Below are positions 1 to 7,601 of a stretch of 64,000 nt of DNA, in pieces (within the stretch, counting starts at the first letter, position 1; the number at the start of each line of letters is the position of its first letter). Source of the stretch: Deinococcus cellulosilyticus NBRC 106333 = KACC 11606 (GTDB taxonomy: Bacteria; Deinococcota; Deinococci; Deinococcales; Deinococcaceae); NCBI RefSeq assembly GCF_007990775.1, contig NZ_BJXB01000022.1:1-64000 (forward strand). The letters are read 5' to 3'. The notes beneath the pieces were generated by a model. It saw nothing but the letters and a program-made list of their open reading frames with translations. It did not search any database and was not told where the DNA came from. The translations under genes and the position numbers were made by a program.

Positions 1-170
1 CCTCCAGAACAGCATATTTTGAATGACCTACTTGAATACGTCCAGAACAGTAAAAACACTTACTCAGAACATCGGCCAGAATCCTAATTGTCTATACGAA
101 TTTTGGGGAGGAGCAGCACAAAAGAACAGAAAGAAAAGCAACAAAAGGGAGACCACACAGCACAAAAAAG
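1..170. other. Left-edge intergenic DNA
   Basis: No convincing gene. The 10-mer TCCAGAACAG occurs at 3-12 and again at 41-50, with shorter CAGAA relatives near 65 and 75. This could be an operator for a gene beyond the edge, but nothing else supports that. Confidence 0.3.
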
Positions 171-220
171 TCCCCCTCTGTAGGGGGACAGTGCAAGAGC
201 ATCGAGCACAGGGGGTCAGA
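171..220. repeat. GC-rich double-hairpin repeat, copy A
   Basis: TCCCCCTCTGTAGGGGGACA forms a hairpin, followed by a short spacer and AGGGGGTCAGA. The same layout recurs at 52555-52703 (two inverted copies) and 57654-57708. This copy overlaps the stop codon of ychF and probably serves as its transcription terminator. Confidence 0.6.
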
Positions 221-1313
221 TGCCAGACAGAATATAAAGCACGTCGCCGTCTTTGACCACGTAATCTTTGCCTTCCGTGCGGACCCAGCCCTTGGACTTG
301 GCATTGGCCCAGCTTCCGGCCTCCACCATTTTGTCCCACTCGATGACTTCTGAACGGATGAAGCCTTTTTCCAGATCGCTGTGGATCTGGCCTGCGGCTC
401 CGGGGGCTTTGGTGCCTTCGCGGATGGTCCAGGCACGCACCTCTTTTTCACCAGATGTAATAAAGGTGATCAGACCCAGGGTTTTGTAGCCCACTTTGAC
501 CAGCTGGTCCAGGCCGGACTCCTCGACACCGAGGTCAGCGAGGAACTCTTTTGATTCTTCGGGGCTCATTTCGCTGAGCTCTGCTTCAATCTGGGCGCTG
601 ATCTTCACGACCTCTGCCCCTTCTTTGGCAGCGTACTCGCGCACGGCCCTCACCATGTCGTTGTCTTCGGTGAGGAATTCCTCGGACACATTGGCCACAT
701 AGATCACAGGCTTGATGGTCATCAGGCCGAAATCTTTGGGCACGGGCATCTCGTATTCGCCAGCACGGGCAGGTTTGCCCTCTTCCAGCACTTTGAGGAT
801 GCTCTGGGCCAGGGCCATCAACTCTGCGGAGTCGCGGTCGTTGCTCTTGGCCTTCTTCTTGAGGTTCTCGATGCGCTTTTCCAGACCGTACATGTCGGCG
901 AGGATCAGTTCGGTGTTGATGGTCTCAATGTCATCGATGGGATTGACCTGACCGGCAACGTGCACCACGTTGGGATCTTCAAAGCAGCGGACCACGTGGG
1001 CGATGGCGTCCACTTCACGGATGTTGGCGAGGAACTGGTTGCCCAGACCTTCCCCTTTGTGGGCACCCTTCACCAGGCCTGCGATGTCCACGAATTCCAC
1101 AGCGGTGGGAATGATCGGGGGAACGCGGTCCCCTTTGGTGAACACGTCAGACAGGGCTTTGAGGCGAGGGTCGGGTACAGTCACGATCCCGACGTTCTTG
1201 TCGATGGTGGCGAAAGGATAGTTGGCGGCCAGTGCGCCTGCTCTGGTGATGGCATTAAACAGCGTGGACTTTCCGACGTTGGGAAGCCCGACAATTCCAA
1301 TTCCTAGACCCAT
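216..1313 (-). CDS. ychF: Redox-regulated ATPase YchF (Obg-family)
   Basis: 365 residues, the usual YchF length. Residues 9-16 carry the P-loop GLPNVGKS. Near residue 200 the usual G4 motif NKxD is replaced by ANVSEE, the known YchF change that makes the protein prefer ATP to GTP. The last ~85 residues form the TGS domain (FITSGEKEVRAW, IHSDLEKGFIRSEVI). YchF binds ribosomes and acts in translation and the stress response in the cytosol. The ATG follows a good GGAGG ribosome site. The gene is transcribed alone towards the left edge. Confidence 0.97.
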   Translation of the reverse strand: MGLGIGIVGLPNVGKSTLFNAITRAGALAANYPFATIDKNVGIVTVPDPRLKALSDVFTKGDRVPPIIPTAVEFVDIAGLVKGAHKGEGLGNQFLANIREVDAIAHVVRCFEDPNVVHVAGQVNPIDDIETINTELILADMYGLEKRIENLKKKAKSNDRDSAELMALAQSILKVLEEGKPARAGEYEMPVPKDFGLMTIKPVIYVANVSEEFLTEDNDMVRAVREYAAKEGAEVVKISAQIEAELSEMSPEESKEFLADLGVEESGLDQLVKVGYKTLGLITFITSGEKEVRAWTIREGTKAPGAAGQIHSDLEKGFIRSEVIEWDKMVEAGSWANAKSKGWVRTEGKDYVVKDGDVLYILSGI

Positions 1314-1520
1314 TCTTTTTCCTCCTGCTCTATAGATCAGTCAAAGCTGCTCTGTGCACCTGTTTGCCTGTCTCTTGCTTCGCTGGGATCAGCTGAAGCA
1401 GCATCTGAATAAGCGTACAGCACAAAAGTCACCCTGACAAATGAAAACCTCATGCAGATTTCCGCTCGCTCTCAGTTCCCTCCTCTACCCTGAGACAACA
1501 CCTTTGAGAGGAGAACAAAG

Positions 1521-1757
1521 ATGCAAAGCAAAGAAATGCGTGATGTGATTTGCCAGCTTTTGACCGAAATTGTGCGCCTCAGATTCAAAAACCATCAGGC
1601 CAAACACCCCCAGATGGCCACAGAGTACGCCGATGACCGCATCCTGGGGAAAGTCAGTGACATGGAAGCCCTGGTGGTTCCCCTGTTTGGTGAAGAAGGG
1701 GCCAGGGACATGATTCTGGAAGCCCTTGAGGAAGCGAGAAAAGATTACTCGAACTGA
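1521..1757 (+). CDS. Small conserved-looking hypothetical protein
   Basis: 78 residues, charged and predicted mostly helical, with no signal peptide, membrane segment or cysteine cluster. A GAGAGGAG ribosome site lies about 8 nt before the ATG. The sequence suggests an all-alpha cytosolic protein (VRLRFKNHQ, a long acidic-basic helix at the C-terminus). It sits 40 nt before the metallo-hydrolase gene, which appears to have its own leaderless promoter, so co-transcription is not certain. I do not recognise a family. Confidence 0.7.
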   Translation: MQSKEMRDVICQLLTEIVRLRFKNHQAKHPQMATEYADDRILGKVSDMEALVVPLFGEEGARDMILEALEEARKDYSN

Positions 1758-1774
1758 GGTGCGCCCCACAGGGT

Positions 1775-1800
1775 CATGCACAGTGTTATAACAGTGCATG
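1775..1800 (+). promoter_or_regulatory. Leaderless promoter with nested palindromes
   Basis: TATAAC at 1787-1792 lies 5 nt before the ATG at 1798. It sits inside the perfect 10-bp palindrome TGTTATAACA (1784-1793), which is itself inside CATGCAC (1775-1781) and GTGCATG (1794-1800). A repressor bound here would cover both the -10 box and the start codon. Confidence 0.45.
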
Positions 1801-2508
1801 CCTGCCGAATTGACTTTTCTGGGACATGCCAGTTTCAAAGTGGTCACGCAACACGGGGACACCATTCTGATTGATCCCTGGTTGAGGGACAATCCTGCCT
1901 GCCCTCCTGAGCACAAATCCTTTTCTGGCGCAGACCTGATTTTGATCACCCACGGACACGGGGACCACATGGATCTGGAGGTGATCTTTGAGGCTGCCAG
2001 AACCGGGACCCGCCTGATTGCTCCGAATCCCATTCGCTGGTTTCTGATGGAGCAGGGCATTGAAGCTTCACTCTTTGAGACCATGAACAAAGGTGGAACG
2101 ATCAGTGTGATGGACATTGAGATCACCATGACGCAGGCGTTTCATCACGCGCAGGTGAACACCAGAGATGGGGTGGGCTGGTTGCATGAAGGTGTGGGTT
2201 ACGTGCTGAATCTGGGCAAAAACCGCATCTATGCTGCTGGAGACACCAGCATCTTTGGGGACATGCGCCTGATCGGTGACATCTACAAACCCACACTGGC
2301 CCTTCTGCCCATCGGGGATCGCTACACCATGGGTCCTCTGGAGGCTTCCCATGCCATTCGCCTGCTGGGGACCAGACAGGTGGTGCCTTTTCACTATGGA
2401 ACCATGCCTTCTTTAAGTGGAACGCCAGAAGCCCTGATGGACCTGACCCGTGATATAGAAGGTCTGAGCATTCTGCCTCTGCAGCCCGGTGAGTCTTTGA
2501 CCCTTTAA
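1798..2508 (+). CDS. Metal-dependent hydrolase, metallo-beta-lactamase fold (UPF0173 type)
   Basis: 236 residues. Metal ligands are visible as THGHGDHMD (His52, His54, Asp56, His57), a His pair at FHHAQ near 115, GDTSIF near 148 and PFHYGT near 198, in the order expected for the UPF0173 branch. It has no signal peptide, so it is probably cytosolic; substrates of the family are unknown. The ATG at 1798 is preceded by a -10-like box rather than a ribosome site, suggesting a leaderless mRNA. A bidirectional terminator separates it from the convergent gene at 2572. Confidence 0.88.
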   Translation: MPAELTFLGHASFKVVTQHGDTILIDPWLRDNPACPPEHKSFSGADLILITHGHGDHMDLEVIFEAARTGTRLIAPNPIRWFLMEQGIEASLFETMNKGGTISVMDIEITMTQAFHHAQVNTRDGVGWLHEGVGYVLNLGKNRIYAAGDTSIFGDMRLIGDIYKPTLALLPIGDRYTMGPLEASHAIRLLGTRQVVPFHYGTMPSLSGTPEALMDLTRDIEGLSILPLQPGESLTL

Positions 2509-2524
2509 ACCCACCTGAAACCAG

Positions 2525-2553
2525 AAAGGACTCCCGCTGAGGAGTCCTTTTGA
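2525..2553. terminator. Bidirectional terminator
   Basis: AAAGGACTCC, loop cgctga, GGAGTCCTTTT lies between two convergent genes, with A-run and T-run on either side. Confidence 0.85.
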
Positions 2554-2571
2554 TTTTCCTGAGCGACAAAG

Positions 2572-2997
2572 TCAGCGAATCAGGGTGCAGACATGTGTGG
2601 TCTTTCCTGCAGCCTTGATGTAGACCACCAGGGAAGGATCAAACGTTTTGGTTCCGTAAGCAGAGAACATCTGGGAGAAAGAACCGTCTCCCTCATCCAC
2701 CCAGTCGTTGTGGCGTTTGAGCAGGGGGTTCTTTTTGGATTTGCCTCCAGCACTGGCATCTGCGCGGTCCATGCTGAATTTGATCAGGGCTTTCTGCAGG
2801 TCTCTGGAGCCAAGACTGGAAACATAAGAGGTGATTTTTTCAGAGTTCTCTTTTGCCAGGGCCTGACAGAAAGGGTTCTTCTGGGCTTTGAATTTTCCGG
2901 TCTTTTCAAGCTCTTTGAGGATGCTGGCGTTGGTGACGCCTGCAGCCTGGGCCACGGTTCCGAGCAGAAGTGCAACAACAAGAGTGAGTTTTCCCAT
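2572..2997 (-). CDS. Secreted hypothetical protein
   Basis: 141 residues. The N-terminus is a standard Sec signal (MGKLTLVVALLLGTVAQA, cleavage after AQA). The mature part of ~120 residues is basic and contains two cysteines (NPFCQ and HVCTL at the extreme C-terminus) that could form a disulfide. Upstream lies a 350-nt structured intergenic region, possibly its own leader or a separate RNA. No family recognised; exported to periplasm or outside. Confidence 0.7.
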   Translation of the reverse strand: MGKLTLVVALLLGTVAQAAGVTNASILKELEKTGKFKAQKNPFCQALAKENSEKITSYVSSLGSRDLQKALIKFSMDRADASAGGKSKKNPLLKRHNDWVDEGDGSFSQMFSAYGTKTFDPSLVVYIKAAGKTTHVCTLIR

Positions 2998-3031
2998 GCC
3001 CCATCATGAAAGAGAGGGTATCCAAAATACA

Positions 3032-3209
3032 AGAGAGAAGCCCCCACACGGGGACTTCTCTCTGAAATGGCTCTGTTTTGGGGGAGAAAACGGAGGTGGA
3101 AACCACCCTACCCACTGCGAAGGTGGGGCACAGAGTCGATGGGTTGCGAACACGAGCAGAACATTCTGAACCCTGCCCACCATCGGGGCCGTGGGTGTTC
3201 CCGTGCGCC
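3032..3209 (-). ncRNA. Candidate structured RNA (unassigned)
   Basis: On the minus strand an extended -10 (TGTTATACT, TATACT at 3216-3221) is followed by about 180 nt rich in stems, ending in a strong hairpin (AGAGAGAAG/CTTCTCTCT around CCCC/GGGG, 3032-3063). The hairpin lacks a T-run. It has none of the signatures of SRP RNA, RNase P RNA, tmRNA, T-box or common riboswitches that I know. It could instead be the leader of the secreted protein gene at 2572-2997. Confidence 0.3.
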
Positions 3210-3351
3210 GTTATTAGTATAACACAAATACCTAATTTTGCCATAGACATAATTAGACTGAGTCAAGACATGGACCCTAACGCTGGGGTTTCACCTCACC
3301 CACCTACAGTTTCGCCTCAGGAGGGCAACACTAAGCCTCAAAAAACCAGCT
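3210..3351. other. AT-rich intergenic stretch
   Basis: Lies between the candidate RNA and the 3' end of the hydrolase-like gene. It contains the promoter-like TGTTATACT box for the minus strand and a TTGACT at 3259-3264 (minus) without a well-placed -10. No open reading frame of interest. Confidence 0.4.
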
Positions 3352-4281
3352 TCATGGCTGCCCAAGGAACCCCTGAAGCAAAGCATTGAATTTTTCTGAC
3401 TGCTCATCATTGGGAATGGCCCGGGCCATCAGGACATTCAATTTCACTGCTGGCCTCAGGCTCAGGAATTTCTGCGCTCCAGACACAGGGGTATTCACAT
3501 CATCTGAACCCCAGACGATCATGACGGGTTGCTTCAGGGAAGCCCACTCTTTCTCGATGTTCAGGCTGGAATAATCCGAGATGAAAGAGAACACCGGATA
3601 AGCAGCGTTGGGGTCTTTCAGGTTGTTCTGGTAGATCTTCTTGATTTCGGTGGTCACCAGATTCTGGTCCAGATAGACCTGCTGTTTCAGGAAGAAGCTG
3701 ACACTGAAGCGGCCCCTTAAAAATCCTGCAAGGACATCTCCCAGAGGAGAACCCACCAGCGAATTGTAGAACGCTGTGTTTGGTGGATTGACCAGTTTCT
3801 CGATGCCTGTGGGCGACACCAGAACCAGAGAATCGATCAGTTCTGGATCATCGTGGGCGATTTTGATGCTGTAAGCTGCCCCCAGACTGGAAGCCACCAC
3901 ATCCGCTTCTTCCCTGACCACTTCTTTCAGGAAAGCGGTCAGGGTTTTGACATAAAGATCCGCAGTGTAATTCTGTGGCCGGGGCGTGCTGCGACCAAAT
4001 CCCGGCAGGTCCAGCACGTATACCCGATGGCTCCCCGTAAATTCTGCAGCATTTCTGGTCCACTGGTACCCAGAATTTCCTCCTCCAATCCCGTGAATGA
4101 ACACCAGGGGAGGTCCTTCGCCTCCCACCTCGTAATACACAGGCTGGTCATTCAGGATCACAGAGCGGCTTTCCTGCAGTCCTGCAATGCGTGGCGATGG
4201 AAGCATTCCTGTGGCTCTGGGCGCACAGGAAGAAACAGCCAGTGGAATGAGCAGCAGAAACCCCATGAACATTCGTCTCAT
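3352..4281 (-). CDS. Alpha/beta-hydrolase-fold lipoprotein lacking the catalytic His
   Basis: About 309 residues from the ATG at 4281; a GTG at 4347 directly after the upstream stop is an alternative start. The chosen start gives a lipoprotein signal (FLLLIPLAVSSC). The fold is clear: oxyanion loop HGIGGGNSGYQW, nucleophile elbow VVASSLGAAYS, acid strand VWGSDDVNTPV. Where the family has GHxP before the last helix, this protein has ARAIPNDEQ, so no histidine follows the acid residue. It is a tandem paralogue of the next gene upstream. It may be a binding protein or use altered chemistry. Confidence 0.85.
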   Translation of the reverse strand: MRRMFMGFLLLIPLAVSSCAPRATGMLPSPRIAGLQESRSVILNDQPVYYEVGGEGPPLVFIHGIGGGNSGYQWTRNAAEFTGSHRVYVLDLPGFGRSTPRPQNYTADLYVKTLTAFLKEVVREEADVVASSLGAAYSIKIAHDDPELIDSLVLVSPTGIEKLVNPPNTAFYNSLVGSPLGDVLAGFLRGRFSVSFFLKQQVYLDQNLVTTEIKKIYQNNLKDPNAAYPVFSFISDYSSLNIEKEWASLKQPVMIVWGSDDVNTPVSGAQKFLSLRPAVKLNVLMARAIPNDEQSEKFNALLQGFLGQP

Positions 4282-4350
4282 GGGGCCATTGTCGGTGAAG
4301 GAGAAATCAGCTTCAGAAGCCTGAATTACAGGTCCGTTCTGGAACACACT

Positions 4351-5325
4351 TCAATTGTGATGTGGCGTAAGAACATCCTCGCCCATGGGGTCTCCCAGGA
4401 ACTGTTTGAGCAAACCATTGAACTCTACGGATTTTTCATCGTTGGGAATGGCACGGGCGTTGAGCACCTGGGCTTCCATGTCAGGTTTCAGGTCCCGGAA
4501 GTTTTGCAAACCCTTCACAGGAGTGTTGATGTCCCGGTCTCCCCAGATCACCACAGTAGGCTGCGTCAGTTCTCGCCACTCTTTGCGGATGTTGAGGTTC
4601 AGGTGCCCGGTGATGAAGGCAAAAATCGGATACTGGGCATGAGGGGTCTGCAGGTGCATGTGGTACACGTCCTTGACCCCTTCATTGATCAAATCACGGT
4701 CCAGGTAGACCTGCTGGTTCAGGAAGTAGCTGACGCTCATGCGACTGCGGATCAGTCTGGAGAAGAAACTGCCGATGGGGGTCCCGATCAGCTTGTGGTA
4801 AAAATCCATGTTTGGAGCTTCCACCAGTTGATCAATGCCTGTGGGGGACACCAGGGCCAGTTTCCTGATCAGGTCAGGATGGTCATGGGCAATGCGGATG
4901 GCATAAGCCCCTGCCAGACTGGAAGCCACCACCGTGCAGGGTTCATTGACCACTTCCTTCAGGAAGGATTCAATGGCGGCCAGGTACAGGCCTGCACTGT
5001 AATGCTGGGGTCTGGGCGTGCTGCGACCAAATCCAGGCAGATCCAGCACAAACACCCGATGGTCCTTCAGGAACTCAGGAACGTTCTTGACCCACTGGTA
5101 ACCTGAATTGCCCCCACCGATCCCGTGAATGAACACCACTGGTGGACCTGCACCGCCCACTTCGTAATAAATCTCCTGACCGTTCAGGGTGATTTTTTTG
5201 CCCTCTTCCATGCCCGGAATTCTGGGCGTGGGCAGCACGGTGACAATGCGCCTGGGAGCAAAGAGGTACACACCCACTGCCAGCAGGGCAAAAAGGCCGA
5301 TGGTTTTTCGTACGCTCAGTCTCAT
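4351..5325 (-). CDS. Alpha/beta-hydrolase-fold membrane-anchored protein lacking the catalytic His
   Basis: 324 residues. The N-terminus has one hydrophobic segment (IGLFALLAVGVYLFA) and no lipobox cysteine, so it is probably a membrane anchor facing the periplasm. It carries HGIGGGNSGYQW, VVASSLAGAYA (Ser nucleophile) and IWGDRDINTPV (Asp). Like its downstream paralogue it reads ARAIPNDEK where GHxP is expected. The pair is separated by 3 nt if the GTG start of the next gene is used, or 69 nt otherwise, and is surely co-transcribed. Shared loss of His in both copies argues it predates the duplication. Confidence 0.85.
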   Translation of the reverse strand: MRLSVRKTIGLFALLAVGVYLFAPRRIVTVLPTPRIPGMEEGKKITLNGQEIYYEVGGAGPPVVFIHGIGGGNSGYQWVKNVPEFLKDHRVFVLDLPGFGRSTPRPQHYSAGLYLAAIESFLKEVVNEPCTVVASSLAGAYAIRIAHDHPDLIRKLALVSPTGIDQLVEAPNMDFYHKLIGTPIGSFFSRLIRSRMSVSYFLNQQVYLDRDLINEGVKDVYHMHLQTPHAQYPIFAFITGHLNLNIRKEWRELTQPTVVIWGDRDINTPVKGLQNFRDLKPDMEAQVLNARAIPNDEKSVEFNGLLKQFLGDPMGEDVLTPHHN

Positions 5326-5414
5326 GAGATCAGTCTGCGCAGTCTGCGCAGCCTTTTCAGCGGGAAATCTTACCTGAGGGTTTTTTCATCTGGCTCAGGG
5401 TTGAAGCCCGTGAC

Positions 5415-6218
5415 TCACTCGATGGTGATGTGCTCAATGCCCTCTGCAATTCTGGGGTACTTGAGGTCCATGCTTTCCAGGGTCTGCACCAGCACAGAGG
5501 CAATCAGGTAATTGCGGTACCACTTGCGGTCTGCAGGAATCACATACCAGGGAGCGAAACTGGAACTGGTCTCCGAGAGAATGCGCTCATAGACAGTGGT
5601 GTATTCGTCCCAGAGCGCACGCTCTTTCAGGTCGCCGGGGTTGAATTTCCAGTGCTTCTCGGGATCATCAAGGCGTTCCTGCAGGCGTTGCCGCTGTTCT
5701 TCTTTGGAGATGTGCAGATAGAACTTGAGGATGCGGGTGCCTGAATCTGCGAGGAGTTCCTCAAAGTGCCTGACATGCCGATAACGTTTGTCAATGACCT
5801 CTTTGTCGGCCAGACCGTGCACGGTGGGCACCAGGATGTCTTCATAGTGGCTGCGGTTGAAGATGGTGACCTGCCCTTTGCGGGGAGCAACTGCATGCAC
5901 ACGCCACAAAAAGTCGTGGGCGGCTTCCAGTTCATTGGGCACCTTGAAGGGCACCACGCTGACGCCCAGAGGGTTGAGGCCACTCATCACATGTTTGATG
6001 GTGCCGTCTTTGCCTCCTGCATCTCTGGCCTGCAAAATCACCAGCAAACTGCGCTGGTTTTCGGCATAAAGCCGTTCCTGCAGGTCCAGCAGTTTACCCT
6101 GCAGTTCCGCCATCAGGGCTTCGGCTTTTTCTTTGGTCAGTTTGCCTTTGTCATCGGTTTTCCAGTCTGCGAGCCGAACATGTTTGGGACGATCAATGCA
6201 GTACTTGTCAAAATCCAT
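5415..6218 (-). CDS. ppk2: Polyphosphate kinase 2 family phosphotransferase
   Basis: 267 residues, a single PPK2 domain. Walker A is DAGGKDGTIK near residue 66, followed by MSGLNPLGV; FNRSHYEDILV is the Walker B-side motif; the basic lid is in EEQRQRLQERLDDPEKHWKF. The family moves phosphate between polyphosphate and nucleotides. Similar short proteins of Deinococcus and Meiothermus belong to class III, which can phosphorylate AMP and ADP, and I expect the same here. A leaderless-type box lies just before the ATG. Confidence 0.93.
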   Translation of the reverse strand: MDFDKYCIDRPKHVRLADWKTDDKGKLTKEKAEALMAELQGKLLDLQERLYAENQRSLLVILQARDAGGKDGTIKHVMSGLNPLGVSVVPFKVPNELEAAHDFLWRVHAVAPRKGQVTIFNRSHYEDILVPTVHGLADKEVIDKRYRHVRHFEELLADSGTRILKFYLHISKEEQRQRLQERLDDPEKHWKFNPGDLKERALWDEYTTVYERILSETSSSFAPWYVIPADRKWYRNYLIASVLVQTLESMDLKYPRIAEGIEHITIE

Positions 6219-6224
6219 GTTTTC

Positions 6225-6230
6225 ATTTTA
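6225..6230 (-). promoter_or_regulatory. -10 box of leaderless ppk2
   Basis: TAAAAT on the minus strand, 6 nt before the ATG at 6218. There is no ribosome site in between. Confidence 0.55.
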
Positions 6231-6392
6231 GGTGAAAAGCTGTTGTGCAACTGATTTGTCATGAAAAAGTCAGGTGTGAGAGGAAAATTCTGGATTTTTT
6301 GACAGAAAAACCCCTTGCCCATGTCATCAGAAGTTCAAAGAGAAGGACAGGCCATGGACCTGTCCTGACAAAACAAAAAGGTGGGATGTAAT

Positions 6393-7601
6393 TTACAGGG
6401 CACCCTCAAGATCAGCAATGATGTCTTGCAGGCTTTCCACGCCCACCGTCATGCGGATCAGGTAAGGGGTCACACCTGCAGCCTGTTTCCCGGCCTCGGT
6501 GAGTCTGCCGTGGGTGGTGGTCCAGGGGTGGATGCACAGGGTGCGGGTGTCTCCAAGATTGGCAACCATGCGAATCATCTTCAGGCTTGCAAAGAAACGC
6601 TGGGGATCTTCCACCTCGAAGGACATGACGGCCCCGAAGCCATTTTTCAGGTATTTCTGGCCCAGCGCATGGAAAGGGCTGGTTTCCAGACCACTGTAAT
6701 TTACAGACTTCACGCGGGGGTGATCTTTCAGGAAACGTGCGATCTGCAGGGCGTTGTCGCACTCTTTGAGCATGCGCAGTTCCAGGGTTTCCAGACCCTG
6801 CGCGATCATGAAGGCATTGAAAGGACTGAGGGTCATGCCCAGTTGATGCACCCCGATGGAACGCACCTTGCGGGAGAGGGCCTGATCCCCATACTGGGCT
6901 TTGAGGTCCTGCAGAACGGGAATGTTGTCGATGTTGCTGCCGTGTTTGACCATGATGCAACCTGCGAGGGCACTGCCGTGACCTCCGGCCCATTTGGTGA
7001 GGCTGTGCATGATCATGTCTGCACCGTGCTCGAAAGGGCGACACAGGTAACCCACCCCAGCGAGGGTGTTGTCCACGCAGAAAAGGGCACCATGTTCATG
7101 GGCAAGGTCTGCCCAGCCCTTCAGGTCCGCAACATCACCGTTGGGATTGGAGACGGTCTCCACCCACAGCAGGCGGGTGTTTTCACGCATGGCGGCACGG
7201 GCCGCTTCTGGGTTGTTGTCCACGATGGTGGAGGTGATGCCCAGGTTGGGCAGCACATTGTTCAGGAGACCTGCTGTACCTCCAAAAACCGCGCTGGAAG
7301 CCACAATGTGGTCTCCGGCTTTGCAGGTGGAGAGGAAAGCGGCCATGGTTGCGGCCTGACCACTGGCCATCACCACAGTGGCATCTGCACCTTCAAGGCT
7401 GCTCAGGCGCTCTTCTAAAGCCTTGTTGGTCATGTTCTGCATTCGGATGTAGCTGTATCCGGAGTTCTGCTGGAATTCGTCTGCGGCAATGTCCAGTTCG
7501 TCGAACTGGTAGGCGGCCGCAGGGTAGATCGGGATGCCCAGAGGCTCGGCGTGGCCTCTCGGGATGCCGACGTGCACGGCTTTGCTGGAGTAGTCTTTCA
7601 T
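6393..7601 (-). CDS. PLP-dependent trans-sulfuration enzyme (O-acetylhomoserine sulfhydrylase / Cys-Met metabolism family)
   Basis: 402 residues of the Cys/Met metabolism PLP family. The PLP lysine lies in HSLTKWAGGHGSALAG; VMASGQAATMAAF and CVDNTLAGVGYLCRP are the usual flanking signatures. The extended WAGGHG context is typical of O-acetylhomoserine sulfhydrylases and methionine gamma-lyases, so it acts in methionine/homocysteine metabolism; the exact reaction cannot be fixed from sequence alone. Its ATG overlaps the stop codon of the upstream tRNA-editing gene (ATGA), so the two are translationally coupled. Confidence 0.9.
   Translation of the reverse strand: MKDYSSKAVHVGIPRGHAEPLGIPIYPAAAYQFDELDIAADEFQQNSGYSYIRMQNMTNKALEERLSSLEGADATVVMASGQAATMAAFLSTCKAGDHIVASSAVFGGTAGLLNNVLPNLGITSTIVDNNPEAARAAMRENTRLLWVETVSNPNGDVADLKGWADLAHEHGALFCVDNTLAGVGYLCRPFEHGADMIMHSLTKWAGGHGSALAGCIMVKHGSNIDNIPVLQDLKAQYGDQALSRKVRSIGVHQLGMTLSPFNAFMIAQGLETLELRMLKECDNALQIARFLKDHPRVKSVNYSGLETSPFHALGQKYLKNGFGAVMSFEVEDPQRFFASLKMIRMVANLGDTRTLCIHPWTTTHGRLTEAGKQAAGVTPYLIRMTVGVESLQDIIADLEGAL

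Noticed and set aside
3084..3125. T-box-like GGGTGG stretch on the minus strand
   Set aside because: Lacks the NACC of the antiterminator and any specifier loop; downstream gene is not an aminoacyl-tRNA synthetase or amino-acid gene.
3853..5106. 417-residue plus-strand open frame
   Set aside because: Lies opposite the two hydrolase-like genes; the minus-strand proteins carry clear family motifs, this one has none.
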